A stretch of 43,949 nt of DNA from Oceanirhabdus seepicola (GCF_023684385.1 NZ_JAGSOJ010000007.1:208148-252096); one strand, 5' to 3'; numbered from the stretch's first letter, positions 15,011 to 22,499 are shown. Notes: generated from the letters alone by a model not told the origin. A program made the numbers and translations.

Positions 15011-16381
15011 ATGAACCTAGTTAAAAACTTGTCTTTAGGATTTTTACTTACTATTCTTATTTCAATTTCCATAACAGGTTTTATTTCAAATCATATGATT
15101 GATAAGAAATTTGATCAATATTTGATGGATGAGCATAAAACAAAAGCATTGAAGTTTAAGTCCTTAGTTACAGAATTATATAATGAAGAAGAGGGGTTTT
15201 CAGAATCGGATTTTTCTGAAATACATAGATTTGCTATGTTAGAGGACTTTTATATACAAGTATTGAATAACAATGGAGAAAAGATTATAGAAACTGATAT
15301 TATGAATATCCATCACAAAAAAATGATGGAGTTTATGATGCCAGATAGTGGGAAAATGAAATTAGGAGAATATATTGAAGAAAGCTATGAACTAATTAGT
15401 AATGGGGAAAGTATAGGGAAGATTATAATTGGATATTATGGAACTGCTAATTTAACCCCTGGAGGAGTAGAATTTAAAACAACATTAAACAGATCCTTCT
15501 TTATTTCAGTTTTTATTGCTTTGATTATTGGGTTATGTATTAGTATTATCATAGCGAAAAAAATAGCAACTCCTTTAATGAAAATAATCAAGATTTCCAA
15601 TGAAATGAGAAAAGGAAATTTGGAAGCAAGAGTAAATATTAAGAGCAATACTAAAGAAATAGGAGAGTTGTCTAATTCTATTAATTATCTGGCAGAGACT
15701 CTTCAAAAAGAGGATAAACTAAGAAAGCGATTAACAGCAGATATGGCACATGAAATTAGGACACCACTTACTAATGTGAAAACTCATATTGAAGCTCTTA
15801 TTGATGGAATTTTTGAGCCAACTAAAGAGAGGTTTGAAAGCTTTTATGAGGAAATAGAAAGGTTAATCAAACTTGTTGAAAAATTACGAGATATTGCAAA
15901 GTTAGAAGAAGCTAATTTGCATTTAAGTAAAACAGAATACAACCTTTCTAAAGACATTGAAAAAGTGATAGACTCATTTAAACCAATGTTTAAAAAGAAG
16001 GATGCACAGATTATTTCTCTTATTGATCAAGAAGTATATGTAATTTTGGATAGAGATAAATTAAAACAGATTATGTATAATTTAATTTCAAATGCATATA
16101 AGTTCATTGAAAAAAAGGGGAAAGTGGAGGTATCTCTTAAAGAAGAGAAAGAGAATATTGTAATTGAAGTAAAAGATGATGGAATAGGAATATCAGAGCA
16201 TGAAATACCATATATATTTGAAAGGTTCTATAGAAGTGATACATCAAGAAGTAAGAAAACTGGAGGAACTGGAATAGGATTAACTATTACAAAAGCACTA
16301 ATTGATGCACACAAAGGGTCAATAGAGGTTACAAGCAAACGTGGGCAAGGAAGTATTTTTACTGTAAAGATTCCTAAATAA
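15011..16381 (+). CDS. Membrane sensor histidine kinase with Met/His-rich sensor loop
   Basis: The 456-residue kinase has helix 1 (8-28), an outside sensor region (29-162), helix 2 (163-182), HAMP (183-235), the dimerisation box with His247 in DMAHEIRTPLTNV, and an ATPase domain with N box (NLISNAYKF), G1 (DDGIGIS), F box (IFERFYR) and G2 (GGTGIGLTI). All catalytic motifs are intact. The sensor contains a run at 98-116 with Met98, His101, His102, Met105, Met106, Met109, Met110 and Met116. Clustered Met and His are typical ligands for Cu(I)/Ag(I), so metal sensing is plausible but unproven. The ATG directly follows the regulator stop. A terminator is at 16423. Confidence 0.93.
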   Translation: MNLVKNLSLGFLLTILISISITGFISNHMIDKKFDQYLMDEHKTKALKFKSLVTELYNEEEGFSESDFSEIHRFAMLEDFYIQVLNNNGEKIIETDIMNIHHKKMMEFMMPDSGKMKLGEYIEESYELISNGESIGKIIIGYYGTANLTPGGVEFKTTLNRSFFISVFIALIIGLCISIIIAKKIATPLMKIIKISNEMRKGNLEARVNIKSNTKEIGELSNSINYLAETLQKEDKLRKRLTADMAHEIRTPLTNVKTHIEALIDGIFEPTKERFESFYEEIERLIKLVEKLRDIAKLEEANLHLSKTEYNLSKDIEKVIDSFKPMFKKKDAQIISLIDQEVYVILDRDKLKQIMYNLISNAYKFIEKKGKVEVSLKEEKENIVIEVKDDGIGISEHEIPYIFERFYRSDTSRSKKTGGTGIGLTITKALIDAHKGSIEVTSKRGQGSIFTVKIPK

Positions 16382-16422
16382 GTTTTGAAGTATTAAAGTA
16401 AATATAGATAAATGATAAAAAT

Positions 16423-16456
16423 CAGAAGTTAAATGAATGTTTAGCTTCTGCTTTCT
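16423..16456 (+). terminator. Terminator after the two-component system
   Basis: CAGAAGTTAAA (16423-16433) pairs with TTTAGCTTCTG (16440-16450) with one T-G pair. The downstream tract CTTTCTCT is only partly T, so termination may be incomplete. Confidence 0.6.
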
Positions 16457-16488
16457 CTATTATAAAAAAAATTAAATTTAAATAAAAT

Positions 16489-16521
16489 CCACATAATTGC
16501 TCCATAATATTTCAATATAAT
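16489..16521 (+). promoter_or_regulatory. CATAAT direct-repeat promoter (box 3), CC/His-rich miniprotein
   Basis: The 20-base sequence of box 2 recurs exactly at 16489-16508, with CATAAT at 16492-16497 and 16503-16508. Seven bases later is a perfect TATAAT (16516-16521). No consensus -35 exists at 17 bp; the half-sites occupy that place, as expected for an activator-dependent promoter. The next gene starts 47 bp on. Confidence 0.65.
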
Positions 16522-16568
16522 GAACTTGTACAGAAGAAGGAAAACAATATAAAGGAGTGATTAAGATC

Positions 16569-16817
16569 ATGAGAATTTCACAAATATTATATATTCTTTT
16601 AATTGGATTTGTTGCTTACAACATGATAAAAAGAGGAGGATGCTGTGGAAGTCAACATCAGAGTCATAGACCTAGAAGTTCAAGAGGTGGATGTTGCGGT
16701 GGACATAGTTATCATGGTGAAAGACAAAATGATTGGAATCAAGAAAATCATAATTATTCAAATGATATGGAAGTAGAGAATAACAATCAAGAATGGCAGA
16801 AAAGAATCGAATATTAA
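16569..16817 (+). CDS. Small membrane protein with CC- and His-rich tail
   Basis: This is an 82-residue protein: a single N-terminal hydrophobic helix (ILYILLIGFVAYNMI), then a short tail with two CCG motifs (RGGCCGSQHQSH and RGGCCGGHSYHG) and a polar Asn/Glu end. Paired Cys with several His look like metal ligands close to the membrane. I do not recognise a named family. ATG 16569 is used, preceded by AAAGGAGTG; an in-frame GTG at 16557 overlaps that site. Promoter box 3 lies upstream and the Met-rich secreted gene follows after 60 bp, so the two form a likely operon with the later Cys-rich genes nearby. A metal-binding or chaperone role is inference. Confidence 0.75.
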   Translation: MRISQILYILLIGFVAYNMIKRGGCCGSQHQSHRPRSSRGGCCGGHSYHGERQNDWNQENHNYSNDMEVENNNQEWQKRIEY

Positions 16818-16877
16818 GAATAAAATTTTTAAGATATATAAATTAAATATTAATTAAAACTCAGGAGGTAAGTTATT

Positions 16878-17390
16878 ATGAAAAAAAGATTAGCGGTAAT
16901 AATGATGTCAGGTATGTTAGTAGCAGGAGGATTCACAGCAAAATTAGCCTATGGGACAACAAATAATGAAAAGAATGCAGAGTATTCTAAACCTAAGGCT
17001 GAATTACTTGTTGCCCCAAAAGAAGACAATGAAGAAAAAATAGAGATTGATGATAAAGAATACAAAGAATATCTAGAGTATAAAAAGAATAAAAAAGATA
17101 ATAGTTATGATGAAGTGATAAAGATCATGAAAAAGTATGATTACAAAGATATGGCTAAATTTATGAAAAATAATGACTATGAAGCTATAGATGAATTTAT
17201 GAACAATATGACTGAAGAAGATTATGAAAATATGATTGAAATTATGAGAGAAAGTGGTTACGCAAGTATGGCTAATATGATGGAATCTATGGATTTAGAT
17301 GAAATGCTTGAAATGCATAATTCAATGAGTGGTGCAGCTAGTTGTCATGGTGATTCAAACATGATGGGTGGTTCTAGATTTAACAACTAA
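16878..17390 (+). CDS. Secreted Met/Asp-rich protein of unknown function
   Basis: The 170-residue protein has a signal peptide (KKRLAVIMMSGMLVAGGFTA, cleavage near residue 26). An acidic linker follows, then a repeated Tyr-Asp/Met pattern (IMKKYDYKDMAKFMKNNDY, EIMRESGYASMANMMESMDL) and a tail with Met, Cys and His (SCHGDSNMMGG). Two or three degenerate helical units of about 25 residues can be seen. Met-rich exported proteins often bind Cu(I), and every neighbour has Met, His or Cys clusters, so metal binding is plausible. AGGAGG precedes the ATG. I know of no defined domain. It is probably the second gene of the box 3 operon. Confidence 0.75.
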   Translation: MKKRLAVIMMSGMLVAGGFTAKLAYGTTNNEKNAEYSKPKAELLVAPKEDNEEKIEIDDKEYKEYLEYKKNKKDNSYDEVIKIMKKYDYKDMAKFMKNNDYEAIDEFMNNMTEEDYENMIEIMRESGYASMANMMESMDLDEMLEMHNSMSGAASCHGDSNMMGGSRFNN

Positions 17391-17505
17391 TAGACATGAT
17401 AAAAAATAGTTTTGATAGAAATGATGAAATTATATTCATTTAAAGAACCATTTTAAATTTTATGAATATCTTATAATGTAAGTTATTTTTGAAAGGAGAA
17501 ATATA

Positions 17506-17829
17506 ATGCACGCCCCTTTATTGATAGTTATTCAAAATTGTGAATCAATGTGCGAGTATATGGTTACTTTTTTCGGTGAAGATAAAGAAGTTGAATTAAG
17601 GAAAAGACAGATTCGGTTATTGCATGACTGTGCAGATGCATGTACATTAGCTGCGAAGTATATTGCTAGACATAGTGTGTTTGCCAAATATTCTGCTGAT
17701 TTTGTTTCATTTATTTGCGATATCTGTACGAAAGAATGTATGAAATTTAATGATATCGAATCAAAAAATTGTGCTGAAATGTGTATGAAATGCGCTAAAG
17801 AATGTAAAGATTATTCAATGATATTATAA
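17506..17829 (+). CDS. Cys-rich four-helix-bundle protein, short form (copy 1)
   Basis: This 107-residue protein has 11 Cys, several in CxxC/CxxxC helical spacing (SFICDICTKEC, NCAEMCMKCAKEC). It belongs to the DUF326-like four-helix-bundle group to which copper storage proteins belong, but is sparser in Cys than 10668-11012. The N-terminal third (APLLIVIQNCESMCEYMVTF) is conserved in the next gene. No signal peptide is seen. GAAAGGAG precedes the ATG. The promoter has TATAAT inside GAATATCTTATAATGTAA, shared with copy 2. A cytosolic thiol-metal buffer is the likely role by family. Confidence 0.82.
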   Translation: MHAPLLIVIQNCESMCEYMVTFFGEDKEVELRKRQIRLLHDCADACTLAAKYIARHSVFAKYSADFVSFICDICTKECMKFNDIESKNCAEMCMKCAKECKDYSMIL

Positions 17830-17950
17830 TAAAATAAAGTATTTGTATACAAGTTATATTAACTTAATACTATAGCTCATTTTGAAAAAGAACACATTAT
17901 AACTTAAAGAATATTTTATAATGTAAATAAGTTTATTAAGGAGAAAATTA

Positions 17951-18274
17951 ATGCATACCCCTATATTAATAGTTATTCAAAATTGTGAAGCGATGTGTGA
18001 GTATATGATAACATTCTTTGGAGAAGAGGAAGATGTTGAATTAAGAAGAAAACAAATTCGGTTATTACGTGACTGTGCTGATATTTGCACATTAACTGCA
18101 AAATTTATTTCGCGTCACAGCATCTTTGCAAAACATTTGGCTAACTTATGTTCATTTATTTGTGATTCCTGCGGAAAAGAATGTATGAAATTTAAGGATT
18201 TAGAATCACAGAATTGCGCTAAAATGTGTTTGGATTGCGCAAGGGAATGCAGAAGTTATGCAATGGTAGAATAA
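17951..18274 (+). CDS. Cys-rich four-helix-bundle protein, short form (copy 2)
   Basis: This tandem paralogue of 17506-17829 also has 107 residues and is roughly two-thirds identical by eye. It has 12 Cys; LCSFICDSCGKEC replaces FVSFICDICTKEC, adding one ligand. Its own promoter (GAATATTTTATAATGTAA) and AAGGAG site match copy 1, so the duplication included the regulatory region. A strong terminator follows at 18392. The copies differ at surface-like positions while the Cys frame is kept, which argues that both are functional. Copper or another thiophilic metal is expected from the family. Confidence 0.82.
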   Translation: MHTPILIVIQNCEAMCEYMITFFGEEEDVELRRKQIRLLRDCADICTLTAKFISRHSIFAKHLANLCSFICDSCGKECMKFKDLESQNCAKMCLDCARECRSYAMVE

Positions 18275-18391
18275 GTATAATTTTTATGAGTTAGTTACTA
18301 ACTACATAATAAAGTGAGATACTAATTTGATGAAAGAAGAAAAAAATAATTAAAAACATATTGAAATTTGCTTTTGCAAATAAGGAAATTC

Positions 18392-18427
18392 AATCAGATA
18401 TCTTGGAATAGGATATCTGATTTTTTA
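18392..18427 (+). terminator. Terminator after the Cys-rich pair
   Basis: AATCAGATATC (18392-18402) pairs perfectly with GATATCTGATT (18412-18422) around a 9-base loop, followed by TTTT. It lies about 120 bp past the stop of 17951-18274. Confidence 0.8.
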
Positions 18428-18460
18428 TTATTAAGGAAAATGAAAAATTTTTTTAATTAA

Positions 18461-18525
18461 TTATCACGTGTAATCGTGCTTATATCAATATGTTAAAGTT
18501 TGAGTAAAACTTTATCAGGTGTAAT
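18461..18525. repeat. Direct repeat TTATCA(C/G)GTGTAAT, two copies 51 bp apart
   Basis: TTATCACGTGTAAT at 18461-18474 and TTATCAGGTGTAAT at 18512-18525 differ at one base. They flank a small inverted repeat. They lie upstream of a gene for a DNA-binding-like protein (18770) and could be its sites; this is inference. Confidence 0.4.
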
Positions 18526-18769
18526 TTCTTAAGAATAAAATAAATATTAAAATAAATATCATTGAAGTTCAAGCAATTACAAACAACAACAAACTAAAAG
18601 AATGATAGTAACCTTTAAACTACCTATAAATCAGTGTTGTGGTCTCTCGTATTAATTTGATTAATCAAAAAAACATAAAAACTTACTAATGAATTTTTAA
18701 AAAGTGTAATGATTTTCTAAAATTCATCATATGATGTTATGTAATGTAATTGATTTAGAAGGTGAAAGA

Positions 18770-19159
18770 ATGAAAAGAAGCTACGATGCAGATCCAGGAT
18801 ATTTAACAGTAAATCAAGCAGTTGATAGAATGATTCAAGTAATAGGAAAAGATAATAGTAAACTTAGAGGACGAATTTATAGAAAGTTTATAAACATGGC
18901 AGCAGAAAATAAAATTGAATATAAAAAACACGGTAGAGCATGGTGGCTTAAAGAAGAAGAGGTTGATAAGTACATTGAAGAAAAAGGAAAACAATTGAAA
19001 AATAATTATAGAACAATGGATGAAAATGAGGAGATTGGGAAAATAACAGTAGAGTATATTAAAGACATTATTGAGCTTTTAGAAAAAGTAGGCACACCTC
19101 CTGATAAAATTTTAGAATTACTTAAGGTAAAGTTGAACATGAATGATAATAAAAATTAG
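18770..19159 (+). CDS. Winged-helix/excisionase-like small protein
   Basis: This 129-residue protein has an N-terminal segment (YLTVNQAVDRMIQ, then IYRKFINMAAENKIEYKKHG, then AWWLKEEEVDKYIEEKGK) that follows the MerR/excisionase helix-turn-helix plan: a 'toleration' helix, a recognition helix, a short wing and a closing helix. The C-terminal 50 residues are a Glu/Lys-rich helix, perhaps for dimerisation. I prefer ATG 18770, with GAAGGTGAAAGA before it, over the upstream ATG 18731. The gap to the next gene is 12 bp, so the two are an operon. The target is unknown; the direct repeats upstream are candidates. No integrase is nearby, so a regulator is likelier than an excisionase. Confidence 0.6.
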   Translation: MKRSYDADPGYLTVNQAVDRMIQVIGKDNSKLRGRIYRKFINMAAENKIEYKKHGRAWWLKEEEVDKYIEEKGKQLKNNYRTMDENEEIGKITVEYIKDIIELLEKVGTPPDKILELLKVKLNMNDNKN

Positions 19160-19171
19160 GGGGAACTTGTT

Positions 19172-20020
19172 ATGGGAAAAGAGGAGTATGTACTTAGACA
19201 TAATTATCGAGTTTTTACAAAGCAGAGATGTGAGGTTTTAATTAAGAATGAAGATAAATGGAAAAAAGAAGTGAGAGAAGTAGTTATACCTGTAGATGGG
19301 TTCGAAGGGAATCAAGATCCTTATGTGTTCCATGAACCATGGTTTTACGGTTATTGCCATAATGCTGAAGTAAGTAAAGATGCAGGTAATCAATCAATTT
19401 TATTATGGGGAGCATGGAATAAAAATATTGATAAATATCTAATTGATACTGTTTTTGTTGTAAATAAAAAATATAATTGGCTTGGCGAAAAGAAAGGGTT
19501 TGAACCTTCAGTTCAATTTAAGAAAGATTACCAATATAAGAATGATGACAATCTTTATAAAGACTTCTTATGTCATAGGATTAATTCAGATGAACATAAA
19601 GAAATACAATATAATGGTGCTAAATCAATTTTCACGGGGAATCACTTAGAATCCGAGGAAAATAATTGGTATCGTATGCCTACAAAGAGAAGAGACAAAT
19701 TCCATAGCTGTATTCCATTAAAACTTGAAGATGGAATATACAAGCTTATTGATGTATTTGGAATAATAAAAGGTAAGGATCCAGATTTTTTAGGGAAAAT
19801 GAAGAAAAGAAATCAAGGTGGGGTTAGGAATATTGGTGATATAAGAAACAACCCATATGCACCATATGTATTAGATATTATGAAACACATATATAGTGAA
19901 GCAAATGTATTAGTGACGAAGGTTATCTCTAATGGTTCACCTAATAAAGTAGATGTAGACCTTCAAAAACAATACTGGCCAGTGATCTATGGTCTAGAAT
20001 TTGATGAGAATAAGGTGTAA
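19172..20020 (+). CDS. Unrecognised 282-residue protein
   Basis: This is a soluble-looking protein of 282 residues without signal peptide or membrane helix. It is rich in aromatic residues, with notable blocks VFHEPWFYGYCHNAEVS, SILLWGAWN and NNWYRMPTKRRDKFHSCIPL. Conserved-looking His, Tyr, Trp and Arg could form a binding pocket, but I recognise no catalytic motif or domain. ATTAGGGGGAAC precedes the ATG. It is coupled to the helix-turn-helix protein 12 bp upstream, which may regulate it. No partner such as a nuclease, methylase or toxin is adjacent, so a defence role is not supported. It is a clean intact gene of unknown function. Confidence 0.65.
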   Translation: MGKEEYVLRHNYRVFTKQRCEVLIKNEDKWKKEVREVVIPVDGFEGNQDPYVFHEPWFYGYCHNAEVSKDAGNQSILLWGAWNKNIDKYLIDTVFVVNKKYNWLGEKKGFEPSVQFKKDYQYKNDDNLYKDFLCHRINSDEHKEIQYNGAKSIFTGNHLESEENNWYRMPTKRRDKFHSCIPLKLEDGIYKLIDVFGIIKGKDPDFLGKMKKRNQGGVRNIGDIRNNPYAPYVLDIMKHIYSEANVLVTKVISNGSPNKVDVDLQKQYWPVIYGLEFDENKV

Positions 20021-20078
20021 ATAAAGAATGATTATAATTGTTTTATACCTATCTTTTAACAGCTTGATACCACTATAA

Positions 20079-20128
20079 TATGATTATGTTGTTTGTTTAA
20101 CTGATGATAAACAAACAACATAATCATA
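20079..20128. repeat. Perfect 21-bp inverted repeat before the GNAT gene
   Basis: Arms 20079-20099 and 20108-20128 are perfect reverse complements around an 8-base loop. No T-tract follows on either strand, so it is not a standard terminator. It ends 23 bp before the GTG start of the acetyltransferase gene, where an RNA hairpin could affect translation. Confidence 0.7.
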
Positions 20129-20151
20129 TAAATGTTACAAGGGGGAATTAA

Positions 20152-20934
20152 GTGATTGAATTAATAAAAGTAAAATCATCAAAAAAGAGAGGGGACTTAA
20201 ATAAGGAGTATATTAAAACCTTAGGTGCGCCAATAGATGGTTTCTGGGAAAATGTAGTAATCGGTACATCACAGTGCTACCAAATTATTTATGATAAGAA
20301 ATTGGTAGGGCATTTTTTTGTGGATAAGGATAAGACTTTAGTGCAATTCTATGTTTCAAAAGAGTATTATACAAATGCACCAGAAATTTTTATATATATT
20401 ATTAAGAGCAATAAAGTAAAGGATGCAGCTGTTTCAACTAAGGAATCGGAATACCTAGCTTTGTGTCTTGATAACCAGAAAAGTGTAGAGGTAGATACGT
20501 ACCTTTTTGTTGATAATCAAAAAATATCACATGAATTAAATAGTTTTAGAAACACTACTTTCAGATTAGCTAATAAAGGCGATATAAATATTATAAAAAA
20601 CAAATGTGATGCTGCTTATGATGGTTATTATGAAGATTTGATTGAAAATGATAATTTATTTGTTCTATACGAGGGGAGTTCTTTACTAGGAATAGGTGAA
20701 TTTAGAATAATCAAGTCTAACTTACAATATGGCGATATAGGTGTTGTTGTAGCAGAAGAATACCATAGAAGAGGTATTGGAACCTATATTATAAATCAAT
20801 TAAAAGAGCATTGCTATAATAAAGGTTTGGAACCTTTGGCGTGCTGTAATGTAAGAAATATGGCATCAAAGAGTACCTTGGAAAAAGCAGGATTTATTAC
20901 TAATAATAGAGTTTTACATGTGATTTTCAAATAG
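20152..20934 (+). CDS. GNAT-family N-acetyltransferase
   Basis: This 260-residue protein has a C-terminal GNAT domain (about 135-260) with the acetyl-CoA segment VVVAEEYHRRGIGTYIINQL and the closing NMASKSTLEKAGF. The N-terminal half (MIELIKVK to about 130) looks like a degenerate second acetyltransferase-like lobe. The start is GTG 20152 behind AAGGGGGAATT. The acceptor substrate cannot be read from the sequence. A 21-bp inverted repeat lies in its leader and a terminator at 20983. It appears to be a single-gene unit unrelated to its neighbours. Confidence 0.85.
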   Translation: MIELIKVKSSKKRGDLNKEYIKTLGAPIDGFWENVVIGTSQCYQIIYDKKLVGHFFVDKDKTLVQFYVSKEYYTNAPEIFIYIIKSNKVKDAAVSTKESEYLALCLDNQKSVEVDTYLFVDNQKISHELNSFRNTTFRLANKGDINIIKNKCDAAYDGYYEDLIENDNLFVLYEGSSLLGIGEFRIIKSNLQYGDIGVVVAEEYHRRGIGTYIINQLKEHCYNKGLEPLACCNVRNMASKSTLEKAGFITNNRVLHVIFK

Positions 20935-20982
20935 AAAAATATATTTTATGGTATACTTACATACTAATAATATGTTCAGAAC

Positions 20983-21018
20983 AAATCTCGCTTAATAGCT
21001 TTAGGTGAGAATTTTTTT
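20983..21018 (+). terminator. Terminator after the GNAT gene
   Basis: AAATCTCGC and GGTGAGAATTT pair imperfectly across a 12-base loop and lead into a run of seven T. It lies 49 bp after the stop. Confidence 0.6.
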
Positions 21019-21126
21019 GAAATAGATGTATAAACATTGGAATGGTTATACAAGTGGGATCAGTAGGAGCCACGCTGTTCTATTTTAGTATTGCTAGTTT
21101 TTATAGGCGGAATAGTCTTTATGTTA

Positions 21127-21492
21127 CTATAAATTCATAAAAATAGGTATAGAGAATAGCCAAACTAAATGAGATATATTAATAAGGGCGTAAATAGTAG
21201 TGATTATGTTAATAGCTACATTGGAGAACCTCAATTGTTTATTAGTTGCATTCTGCATCCTTTTATATAAATATAATAATAATAATGCAGGTAAAATTAT
21301 TTTCACCATAATTCCTGCATACGCGCTTTGAAGCAGTCCTATCATAAACGGGTTTGCTTCATTAAAAAATCCAGTGTTCAATAGAATATTGGTGAAGATA
21401 ATATCAGTAACGTTTAATATATATAAGATAAATATTTTATTTTTAATATTATTAATATCACTGTTTTTCATCAAAGCTAACACATTAACCAC
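21127..21492 (-). CDS. DUF5658-like small membrane protein
   Basis: This 121-residue protein has four predicted membrane helices. Helix 1 ends in the block LNVTDIIFTNILLNTGFFNE followed by ANPFM. The D-x-x-x-T...G-x-x-E-x-N-P arrangement is the signature of DUF5658 proteins. ATG 21492 is preceded by GAGGTGG; a later ATG at 21471 has none. It is monocistronic and divergent from the Mn2+ riboswitch. Function is not known for the family. Confidence in the family is moderate because the protein is short. Confidence 0.75.
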   Translation of the reverse strand: MVNVLALMKNSDINNIKNKIFILYILNVTDIIFTNILLNTGFFNEANPFMIGLLQSAYAGIMVKIILPALLLLYLYKRMQNATNKQLRFSNVAINIITTIYALINISHLVWLFSIPIFMNL

Positions 21493-21823
21493 CTCATTTT
21501 TATAATATTACTTAGAGTAGTATATTCCAGTTCTTCACTAAAAATACATGAGATTATTAAATTTTTTGCAAAAGTATCATAATTAATAGGTCAAATCATT
21601 ATAGGGACATATTTTTTTATTGGCAAAATATAATATTTATGATATATTATATTAGAATTAAATAATTTCTTATGGATACATAGGGGAGTAGCTGGCATAT
21701 TACGATATGTAACTAAGTCAACATACTGATGAATTTCATCTGGCTTAGTTTTAAATAGTGAGACTTATGCATAATTTTTGTTATGCGTGAGTCTCTTTTT
21801 GTCGTTAAAGAGGAGGAATTAGA
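21493..21823. other. 331-bp gap with the mntP leader
   Basis: The left part (21493-21670) is AT-rich and should hold the divergent promoters of the DUF5658 gene and the riboswitch. The right part is the yybP-ykoY leader and its terminator. No further gene is seen. Confidence 0.6.
21672..21800 (+). ncRNA. yybP-ykoY Mn2+ riboswitch with terminator
   Basis: The leader holds the two family-conserved blocks GGGGAGTAGC (21683-21692) and GTCAACATACTG (21718-21729), followed by a strong stem-loop at 21760-21795 (15 pairs with two G-U) and TTTTT. This is the organisation of Mn2+ riboswitches that turn on efflux genes when Mn2+ is high by preventing termination. It lies directly upstream of mntP, the classical target, which supports the call strongly. 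Confidence 0.88.
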
Positions 21824-22390
21824 ATGACATTTATATCAATTATCATTATCGCTTTTGGATTGGCAATGGATGCTTTTGCAGTATCAATTACTAGTGGTAT
21901 TTTAATTAAAGATTTAAAAGTAAGACATGCATTGAAAATAGCACTATTCTTTGGTGTATTCCAAGGAGTTATGCCTTTGATAGGGTGGATTTTAAGTATT
22001 AGATTTAGTAAGTATATTCAGAGTATAGATCATTGGGTATCATTTTTATTATTGGGATATATAGGTATTAAAATGATCCATGAGGCATTAAAAAATGATG
22101 AGGATGATGATACTGGAAAAAATCCATTAGATTTAAAAATTCTAACAATATTATCAATCGCAACTAGTATAGATGCTCTAGTTGTTGGGGTTAGCTTCGC
22201 TTTTCTTGAAGTAAATATTATATATGCTGCCCTAATTATTGCTATTATCACACTTGTATGTTGTTTTATTGGTGTTTTCATGGGTAAAAAATTTGGAGAG
22301 TTGTTTAACAAAAAAGCTGAAATATTTGGAGGAGTTATTCTGGTATTAATGGGAGTAAAAATTTTGATAGAACATCTTGGATATATTTAA
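21824..22390 (+). CDS. mntP: Manganese efflux pump MntP
   Basis: This 188-residue, six-helix membrane protein of the MntP family exports Mn2+ from the cytoplasm. It shows the two repeated acidic motifs AMDAFAVSI (helix 1) and TSIDALVVGVSF (helix 4), plus the closing LMGVKILIEHLG. Length is normal for the family. GAGGAGG precedes the ATG. The gene lies 23 bp after the terminator of a yybP-ykoY riboswitch, so expression should rise with Mn2+. It appears to be transcribed alone. Confidence 0.95.
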   Translation: MTFISIIIIAFGLAMDAFAVSITSGILIKDLKVRHALKIALFFGVFQGVMPLIGWILSIRFSKYIQSIDHWVSFLLLGYIGIKMIHEALKNDEDDDTGKNPLDLKILTILSIATSIDALVVGVSFAFLEVNIIYAALIIAIITLVCCFIGVFMGKKFGELFNKKAEIFGGVILVLMGVKILIEHLGYI

Positions 22391-22499
22391 ACATATGGAA
22401 TAAATTGGTTTAATTCCACGTGCGCTAAAATATTTACTATGATGCCAAGATATGCTAAGATTAAATAATAATAAAGTTGTATTGTTGAGGAGTGTTTAT

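Larger units (their letters stand above)
18275..18769. other. Gene-poor gap of 495 bp
   Basis: It contains the terminator at 18392-18427, two 14-base near-identical direct repeats (18461 and 18512), and a small inverted repeat TAAAGTTT/AAACTTTA between them. No coding frame or RNA family is recognised. It separates the metal-related region from the accessory genes that follow. Confidence 0.5.

Noticed and set aside
18731..18769. Upstream ATG start for the winged-helix-like gene
   Set aside because: It has no ribosome-binding site, while ATG 18770 does.
18770..20020. Interpretation of the orphan pair as a toxin-antitoxin system
   Set aside because: The second protein is 282 residues with no toxin fold recognised, and gene sizes and order do not match known systems.
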